Positions 1-5,113 of a stretch of DNA of 5,113 nt are shown in pieces. This stretch comes from Ignavibacteriota bacterium (GTDB lineage: Bacteria > Bacteroidota > UBA10030 > UBA6906): assembly GCA_003161755.1 (NCBI GenBank), contig PMNP01000218.1:893-6005 (forward strand), written 5' to 3'. The stretch's first letter is position 1. Every line of letters starts with the position of its first letter. The notes under the pieces were generated by a model. It saw nothing but the letters and a program-made list of their open reading frames with translations, ran no database searches and was not told the origin of the DNA. The position numbers and the translations under genes were made by a program.

Positions 1-1120
1 ACCCGGATGCCACAACCTGACTGACCGTGAGATCCTCTCTATAAAGAATCTGCAACTCCGGTGATAAGACGCCGATTCGCTGCTTGATATCCCAAATCGA
101 TTCTCCGCTTCCCCGGTGCTTTCCAAAAAGTGTAATGTTGTTGGAGTATGCCTGAAGATGATCCGCCGAGATCAACCGGAGGAGAGTCGATTTGCCACAA
201 CCGTTCGGGCCGATAATTGCCCAATGCTCATTGCGCCGAACAGTCCAGTTGAACTTGTTCAACACCACCCTTGCGCCGTATGACACTGTGACATCGTTCA
301 TCACGGCAGTCGGCTCATCCGCGGTCTTGGCCGCATTCGGATTGTGAGAGACGCCAATGGGGATGTTGGGAGGAACGACTTTCCTTGTGGCCACATCGAA
401 GAGATCTTTGAATGTTGATGAGTGCTCAACCTCGTGCTTCGGTCCCTTCAGGACAATCTGCCCGTCCTTCAGTCCGAGGATGTGCGTTATGCTGGCGGAA
501 AGATCTTCCCGATGTTGGGTGATAAGCAGGACTTGAACATGTTTGGCTGGAAGGTGTTCAATCATCTTTCCAAGCGTGAATCTCGATTCTCCGTCGAGTC
601 CGTCATACGGCTCATCAAGAATCAGTATCCTCGGTTTCTTTAGAAGCGCCCGACAGAGGAGGACCTTCCTCATTTCGCCATTGGACAGCGCCAGCAGAGG
701 AGTTGTGAGGAAATGTTCGAGGCCCAGAGTTCTGATTGTCTCCGTGGAGGTCTGTTCACGAAGGTCGGCGGTGTCTTCCAACAACTGTTGCACAGTTGTG
801 CCTTCATCCTCAGACGCACTGAAGTTGCGCGCATACTCCAACCCCTGCTCTCTGGCAATGATTTGACTGTGGAGTTCGAAGGAAACGTAAGCGAAGTATG
901 ACGGCGTTATACGGTGGGAATAGCTCAACATGCCGGAAGAATATGGCAATCTGCCGCGGACGATTTGCATGAGCAACGTCTTCCCGGAACCGTTCGGCCC
1001 TACGATTCCCCATTGCTCATTTTCGCCTACTTCCCAGCTGATATCGCGAAGGACAGCTCTCCCCTCCCTTACCAAGGAAATCTGTTCCAATGTGATCAGC
1101 GGCATCAATGACTGCTTCAT
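1..1120 (-). CDS. modF: ModF-like twin ABC ATPase, partial (3' end beyond left edge)
   Basis: Soluble ABC-type ATPase with two nucleotide-binding domains in one chain. 373 codons are open to the left edge with no stop; ModF of E. coli is about 490 residues, so most of domain 2 is missing. Domain 1: Walker A GPNGSGKT at residues 41-48 (K47), SFE in the Q-loop region, signature LSNGE at 145-149, Walker B ILILDEP with D169/E170 followed by a D-loop, switch H203. A linker of about 50 residues leads to domain 2: aromatic A-loop Y281 and Walker A GPNGCGKST (K310). The stretch YSNNITLFG...RGSGESIWDIK (325-346) closely matches my recollection of E. coli ModF (PhrA), which is the basis for the symbol. 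ModF is annotated as a molybdenum-transport ATPase, but its role is poorly defined and no modABC gene is visible here. The ATG at 1120 is the first start after an in-frame TGA; it lies 10 bases after the M49 stop with only a weak AAGAG as ribosome site, implying translational coupling. Met6 is an alternative start. Confidence 0.88.
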   Translation of the reverse strand, partial: MKQSLMPLITLEQISLVREGRAVLRDISWEVGENEQWGIVGPNGSGKTLLMQIVRGRLPYSSGMLSYSHRITPSYFAYVSFELHSQIIAREQGLEYARNFSASEDEGTTVQQLLEDTADLREQTSTETIRTLGLEHFLTTPLLALSNGEMRKVLLCRALLKKPRILILDEPYDGLDGESRFTLGKMIEHLPAKHVQVLLITQHREDLSASITHILGLKDGQIVLKGPKHEVEHSSTFKDLFDVATRKVVPPNIPIGVSHNPNAAKTADEPTAVMNDVTVSYGARVVLNKFNWTVRRNEHWAIIGPNGCGKSTLLRLISADHLQAYSNNITLFGKHRGSGESIWDIKQRIGVLSPELQILYREDLTVSQVVASG

Positions 1121-1130
1121 CTGCTCTTGT

Positions 1131-3188
1131 TTATCGGAGATGCCCTGTCAAGTGAGAATACTCCAGCATTTGCGTCGCGAGGTCCAGCGGGTAGCTTATC
1201 TTCACATCGACGACGCTTCCCGACGGATCCATCACCGGCTCCAGTTTGGGCATCACAAAGGCACTATACGCGGGAAGGTTCAGGCTCTTTACCCTCTCCT
1301 GGATCTCATCACGGAGTTTTGCATCCACGTGGAGACCATAGGCATCGACGAGTGCTTTTGCTCCTGCCAGATCACCTTCGGCCTTGATCCGCATGATTTC
1401 TGCAAGGAGTTTTCCAAAAACATCATGCAGCCTGGCGTAATCCGTGATATGATAGTACGTCTTCCCGTCTCTGTGCTCCACTTTGACTGCGTCGGAATTC
1501 CTGATGGCGTACGTCGCGATGAGCTGGCGGTTCTTCAGGTGGTCTTCTTCCAGCTGGTCGCTCTTACCGATGCGTCGCAATTGTGTCAATGCTGTCCGTA
1601 TGGCGCTTTGATACATCGTTTCCCCAATCCGGCGCAATTCTTCGTCGTCCTTGGCAACGCCGATTGTCACCAGCACCGGATCAAAAGCATTCCAGAGAGC
1701 CACAAGGTCAGCCCGCGCCTCTTCCAGCGTATTGTAATATCCAGGGAGGAAGATCGACGGATCCTTCCCCTGCAATTTTGGACTTGCCTTTCCAGATCCA
1801 TGTCCGATCACTTCATGCATCGCCGTATGGAGGTTATCGGCAATGGTGCCGACCTGTACCGCATGATCAATTTCTCCTTGATCCCAGGCGGTTTCTTTCA
1901 GGAGTTCCGTCCCGGTTGTTTTGTCGTACGCCTCGACCACATTGTGAAGCAGCACGCTCTTGCTGCCATACTGTTCTCTAATCGATTGCTCGTTCGGCAG
2001 GTTGATGCCGATTGGCATCGCCGGGCCCGTGCCGCCCGTCCCGACCACGACGTTGACAACGTTTGCGATCGGGGAGCGATCAATGTGTTTCTTATACTCA
2101 TCGCGCCATGGAGCCTGATCCTCGAAATGTTGCGCATACGCCGCCAGGTTTCTCATCAGCGCTGTTTGGCCCGGATCAGTAAAATACACCGAGGCTTCGA
2201 ATTCAGCCTTCTGACCGCGCGGGTCGAGGTAGACCTCGATGAATCCATGAATGAAATCAACATTCGAGCTGTCTTTCACCCACGCAATGTTGAATGAACG
2301 GAAATCATCGAGATTGCCGGTGCGATAGTAGGTGATCAGTGCTTTCACCGTTTCTGCCTGATGCGGGGTTGAGGCAAAGGGCAACGCCTGTTCGAGGTAG
2401 TTGATCGCCGCTGCGAGCGGCACCGCATAGCGCCCCGCGGGGATGGCAGTGTCGCCCGCACGCCACACATCTTCACGGATTTTTCCCTTTTCCATGATCA
2501 CTGTTGAATTGAGACCATTCTTCTCGCCCCCCGCTGCAGCCCAGAGCTCCACATCGTTGTAGCGGAGACCACCGCCGTAGAAATTCACCGCGCTCTCCTT
2601 AATCCAATCGTGACCGGGCGTCTTGTCGGTAAGCATAGGCTGATGAAGCGGATCGAACATGACCGGTTTCAAACGCTGAAGCTTCGCATCGAGTCCTTCT
2701 CCACCGGCGAGATCAACCTGACCCCCGGCTGCCTGGACGGCATGCACAGCTTCAACAAACTCCTCGAACGAACACGTCGGGACAAACTTCTTCGATGTCA
2801 GGTTGTCATAAAACCCGTTGTTCACCCAGAACAATTTTACGTAGGCAACGATCTTGTCGGCAACATCCTGCTTGACCGCACTTCGATGAATGTACATCTG
2901 CTCGACAAGATCGCGCACTTCGAGCGCCGCAGGATGATGCTGATCAATCGCGATATCGCGGGCAACAATCGATGCCTGGTAAAGGTAATAGGCAAAGATT
3001 CTTTCCTTTGGTGAGAGCTTGTCGAACCCGTCTGCATACAACTGAACGACCTGTGCCGGGCCGACCAGTTCAAGCTTGTATTTCCGCTCTCCCGCTTGCT
3101 GGTCCTGGGCTTCCTTTTTGTCAGACGAGCAGCCTGCGTACGCCAGCATGAGTGTAGAGAGAATCATACAAGTCGCCGCGTTGTTCAT
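1131..3188 (-). CDS. M49 family metallopeptidase (dipeptidyl-peptidase III type), putative lipoprotein
   Basis: Zinc exopeptidase expected to release dipeptides from the N-terminus of oligopeptides. Complete, 685 residues, near the size of bacterial DPP III enzymes. The zinc motif HEXXGH appears as HEVIGH at 458-463 (ligands H458 and H463, catalytic E459) and the second M49 motif as EEARAD at 489-494 (third ligand E490). Substrate-binding motifs are also present: GFIEVYLDPRG with E318 and Y320, matching human E316 and Y318, and NLPN at 396-399, matching the NxxN that holds the peptide N-terminus. An intact active site is therefore likely. The first 19 residues are hydrophobic and end in AYAGC, so C20 may be lipidated, followed by a polar charged linker (SSDKKE...). 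This would place the enzyme in the periplasm or on the outer membrane. The n-region has no Lys or Arg and Tyr sits at -3 of the lipobox, so the signal is atypical. ATG at 3188 is forced: an in-frame TGA lies 13-15 bases upstream. No good Shine-Dalgarno is seen. Confidence 0.93.
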   Translation of the reverse strand: MNNAATCMILSTLMLAYAGCSSDKKEAQDQQAGERKYKLELVGPAQVVQLYADGFDKLSPKERIFAYYLYQASIVARDIAIDQHHPAALEVRDLVEQMYIHRSAVKQDVADKIVAYVKLFWVNNGFYDNLTSKKFVPTCSFEEFVEAVHAVQAAGGQVDLAGGEGLDAKLQRLKPVMFDPLHQPMLTDKTPGHDWIKESAVNFYGGGLRYNDVELWAAAGGEKNGLNSTVIMEKGKIREDVWRAGDTAIPAGRYAVPLAAAINYLEQALPFASTPHQAETVKALITYYRTGNLDDFRSFNIAWVKDSSNVDFIHGFIEVYLDPRGQKAEFEASVYFTDPGQTALMRNLAAYAQHFEDQAPWRDEYKKHIDRSPIANVVNVVVGTGGTGPAMPIGINLPNEQSIREQYGSKSVLLHNVVEAYDKTTGTELLKETAWDQGEIDHAVQVGTIADNLHTAMHEVIGHGSGKASPKLQGKDPSIFLPGYYNTLEEARADLVALWNAFDPVLVTIGVAKDDEELRRIGETMYQSAIRTALTQLRRIGKSDQLEEDHLKNRQLIATYAIRNSDAVKVEHRDGKTYYHITDYARLHDVFGKLLAEIMRIKAEGDLAGAKALVDAYGLHVDAKLRDEIQERVKSLNLPAYSAFVMPKLEPVMDPSGSVVDVKISYPLDLATQMLEYSHLTGHLR
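3129..3188 (-). other. Putative lipoprotein signal peptide (residues 1-20 of the M49 peptidase)
   Basis: Residues 1-19 form a short hydrophobic segment (MILSTLMLAYAG) ending before C20, in the arrangement expected for signal peptidase II cleavage. The -1 Gly and -2 Ala fit a lipobox; Tyr at -3 is unusual and there is no positive residue in the n-region. Ser at +2 would not trigger Lol avoidance in the enterobacterial rule. Confidence 0.6.
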
Positions 3189-3221
3189 AAAGGTGATCTT
3201 TCATTTGTCAGGTGACGCACT

Positions 3222-3253
3222 GCGAAAGCGATGCTCCATGGCATCACTTTCGC
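3222..3253 (-). other. Stem-loop straddling the CHAT gene stop codon (possible attenuator or mRNA-processing hairpin)
   Basis: Two 13-base arms, 3253-3241 and 3234-3222 on the minus strand (GCGAAAGTGATGC and GCATCGCTTTCGC), pair fully around a 6-base loop. One pair is U-G on the minus-strand transcript; the same position would be a C/A mismatch on a plus-strand transcript, so the fold favours the direction in which the genes are read. The upstream arm contains the TGA stop of the CHAT gene (3244-3246). No U-tract follows, so it is not a classical intrinsic terminator. It could be a partial terminator, a 3'-end stabiliser, or a device that sets the ratio of the CHAT and M49 products. Confidence 0.6.
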
Positions 3254-5113
3254 CACAACATGTACGATGCCCATAGCGGAATGGTAACCTCGCGTTGGCG
3301 AAGAATGTCCAGCGTTGCTGCGCGATACGCGTCAGACCTAGGCAATCCGTCCTGCAGCGAGTTATAGAACGCCTCAGCAAATACTTTATCTGCCTTTCGC
3401 CCCGTAGCAAGCCCGTTGACAATAAACGTGCGAGTTCCGCTCCCGAGAGGAATCGTGCAAAACCGGGTTGTCGAAACTGCCGGATTTGCCGAACAGTTGT
3501 AAAGCACCATGGTGGGGAATGCCGGAAGTCTCAGGAGATCCCCCACGGGGATACCTTTCAATACCTCAGTCCGTGGATCGGGTAAAATGATCTCAGAATT
3601 TTCAGGGCACGACGGATCCCAGTGAACGTCGAGCCCGGCATGCAGGAGATCCGCATGCTCCTTATACAGCAACGAAGGGATTGCCTGGGCGTTCATGTAG
3701 AACCGTGCATCCTTGAAATTCACCCTGATGTCACGCAGTTCATAATCAACATCTCTTCCTGTGTGCCCGGGATTGCCGCATGCCACAATATCTTTCACTG
3801 CCGGACCCGGATCCATATCTCCGGTAAGGAGAGAGGGAATGACATAGGCAACCGGCCATCGTTCGATCAGCGAGGTCCCCGCTGGGGGCCCTTTGCGAAG
3901 AGCATGGATGGGAATGAAGGGTATTTGTTCCGGAGGAGCAATCAGCACGATCCGTGACCCAATCAGCGCGCGCTCCACGGGACGGATGAAGAGATCGAAG
4001 AGCGATGCGTTGCCGACCTCCGTTTTCAGGTCGGTCTTCTCCTTCTTGGTCGTCGCCTGGGAATCGATCGCCGTGGCCAGCATTTCGAGATTTCCCGCGT
4101 ATGCAGCGCACTGATTTGCCAGCACCGGGCGATCGATGGCAGCAACTGGTGCGTTGATTGCTTCGCGCGAAACGATAAAGACATAGAGGAGGCGGGAAGT
4201 TGTGCCATACAAGAGCAGCGCACTTCCCGCGGGCAATCGCTGCTGGAAGCTCCCGGCTGCGGCCGTCGGAATTTCCACAAATGGTTTCAACTCCGGCCGA
4301 GCGGCGATCATTGCCGCACTGATCTCGCGTGCAACGATCCGATCCTTTTGGAGGCGGCTCCAGATATTCGGCGCAGCTTCCGCGTGCCGGGACGGGATGG
4401 CCAGCGCCTGTGCCAACAGGCTCTCCTCGCCGACAAGGCGGGTCCGAACGGCATGCCATTGGGACAGCAGGCGATCAAGATCATCATGCGATGTCGAGAG
4501 GTCCATCGAGCCGAGATCGGCAAGCAGCAGGGCATGGTTCTTCCTCAGCGCATATTCCAACGCTTCGTCACGACGCCCCAGACGAAGCAGGAGATCGATA
4601 GCCTCATCGTGCCATGGGACAAGACCGGATCCGACAGCCGCGCGCTCACATTCGACATAGAGATTGTCTTCTCCCCTGTGCGCCACAATGAGTTCCGTCG
4701 ATTCGATTGCCTGCCGGAAGTCATTAAGGGCTTCAACAGGGTTCCCGAGTTTAAGGTTTGCCAGGCCGAGTGTCCCGTAGGCGTACGACGACATTGCGGG
4801 GGGTGATCCGTTTTGAAGAAGGTTCAAGGCAGACTGGGCAAGGACTCGCGAAGAATCAGGGTGACGCTGAAGCTCACATTGCGCCACTTGAAGCAGGGCA
4901 TACATCTTCGCCTGAACATCGTTGCGTTCCGTTGACGATGCGACTGCGGCCTCATAAAAGCGGCGCGCGTCTTCCAACCGATGCAGCCTGAGGAGGGTAT
5001 TGCCGACATGGAACAGGATTGCTTCACGGATGGACCGGCCGTTGGAAAAGCCGTCCGATTCCTTGAGCGCCACGGTGTATGTGGTCATCGCCTCCGGCAG
5101 GTTTCCTGCAGCA
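3244..5113 (-). CDS. TPR and CHAT domain protein, partial (5' end beyond right edge)
   Basis: Caspase/separase-fold protein with an N-terminal helical repeat scaffold. The frame is open to the right edge; codons before the Met at 5088 read AAGNLPEA, continuing a TPR helix, so that Met is internal and the real start lies outside. Numbering from it: TPR-like units at about 21-52 and 98-131 (LGLANLKLGNPVEALNDFRQAIE), weaker helical repeats to about 190, a helical linker to about 275, then a CHAT domain at about 285-614. CHAT landmarks: LIAPPEQIPFIPIHAL (382-397) followed by LIERWPVAYVIPSLL, GNPGH (438-442), the active-site region DLLHAGLDVHWDP (480-492), VLYNC with C532, GTRTFIVNGL (551-560), FYNSLQDGLPRSDAYRAA (574-591) and the closing WASYML. 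The Cys is in the usual catalytic place; the usual His position seems to be D487, with H483 and H489 either side. TPRs usually bind partners that control the CHAT domain; the partner is unknown. Followed after 55 bases by the M49 gene. Confidence 0.88.
   Translation of the reverse strand, partial: AAGNLPEAMTTYTVALKESDGFSNGRSIREAILFHVGNTLLRLHRLEDARRFYEAAVASSTERNDVQAKMYALLQVAQCELQRHPDSSRVLAQSALNLLQNGSPPAMSSYAYGTLGLANLKLGNPVEALNDFRQAIESTELIVAHRGEDNLYVECERAAVGSGLVPWHDEAIDLLLRLGRRDEALEYALRKNHALLLADLGSMDLSTSHDDLDRLLSQWHAVRTRLVGEESLLAQALAIPSRHAEAAPNIWSRLQKDRIVAREISAAMIAARPELKPFVEIPTAAAGSFQQRLPAGSALLLYGTTSRLLYVFIVSREAINAPVAAIDRPVLANQCAAYAGNLEMLATAIDSQATTKKEKTDLKTEVGNASLFDLFIRPVERALIGSRIVLIAPPEQIPFIPIHALRKGPPAGTSLIERWPVAYVIPSLLTGDMDPGPAVKDIVACGNPGHTGRDVDYELRDIRVNFKDARFYMNAQAIPSLLYKEHADLLHAGLDVHWDPSCPENSEIILPDPRTEVLKGIPVGDLLRLPAFPTMVLYNCSANPAVSTTRFCTIPLGSGTRTFIVNGLATGRKADKVFAEAFYNSLQDGLPRSDAYRAATLDILRQREVTIPLWASYMLWRK

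Noticed and set aside
930..2297. Plus-strand 455-codon open frame opposite the M49 and ModF genes
   Set aside because: It lies antisense to two genes with clear family motifs, its product is rich in Cys, His and Arg with no recognisable domain, and it spans the gene boundary. It is a codon-usage shadow.
3121..3204. Short frame starting with ATG at 3204 (MKDHLYEQRG...) overlapping the start of the M49 gene
   Set aside because: About 27 codons, hydrophilic, no ribosome site and mostly inside the M49 gene in another frame. It does not supply a better signal peptide either.
3191..3215. Direct repeat AGGTGA at 3191-3196 and 3210-3215 in the leader of the M49 gene
   Set aside because: Six bases twice is too short to support an operator. 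On the coding strand it reads TCACCT, which resembles the 16S rRNA 3' end rather than a ribosome binding site, so it was not called as one.
3189..3243. Promoter for the M49 gene in the intergenic gap
   Set aside because: No convincing sigma-70 boxes or Bacteroidota TAnnTTTG/TTTG pair was found in the 55 bases; co-transcription with the CHAT gene is simpler.
3746..4459. Minus-strand 237-codon open frame inside the CHAT gene
   Set aside because: It is out of frame with the CHAT domain, Arg/Pro/Cys-rich and without a domain match; the CHAT frame explains the region.
5086..5088. Met codon as the start of the CHAT protein
   Set aside because: The frame stays open to the right edge and the preceding residues (AAGNLPEA) continue a TPR helix, so this Met is internal.
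3244..5113. Type III-E CRISPR (Craspase) assignment for the TPR-CHAT protein
   Set aside because: No Cas7-11 gene, CRISPR repeats or adaptation genes are in the window and the CHAT active-site motif differs; TPR plus CHAT alone is far too common to support this.

Overview
The window carries three genes, all read from the minus strand, covering almost every base. In transcription order (right to left) they are: (1) the C-terminal part of a TPR plus CHAT-domain protein whose 5' end lies outside the window (3244 to the right edge); (2) a complete, probably lipid-anchored M49 metallopeptidase of the dipeptidyl-peptidase III type (1131-3188); (3) the first three quarters of a twin ABC ATPase of the ModF type, cut by the left edge (1-1120). 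Gene-to-gene gaps are 54 and 10 bases, so the layout looks like one operon. The only non-coding feature with clear structure is a 13-bp stem-loop that straddles the stop codon of the CHAT gene.

Organism: a bacterium with a fairly balanced, moderately GC-rich base composition. A secreted lipoprotein-type M49 peptidase, a TPR-CHAT protein and weak Shine-Dalgarno sequences would fit the Bacteroidota/Chlorobi/Ignavibacteria side of the tree. This is inference from gene content only and is weak.

Function: the CHAT protein would be a caspase/separase-fold protein with a TPR scaffold for partner binding, the M49 enzyme removes dipeptides from the N-terminus of oligopeptides, and the ModF-like ATPase is a soluble two-domain ABC protein without membrane segments in the part seen. 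Two peptidase-fold proteins in a row are suggestive, but nothing here shows that the three act together. The most notable point is that the CHAT domain keeps its Cys while the His position appears altered. There is no CRISPR array, mobile element, tRNA or rRNA in the window.
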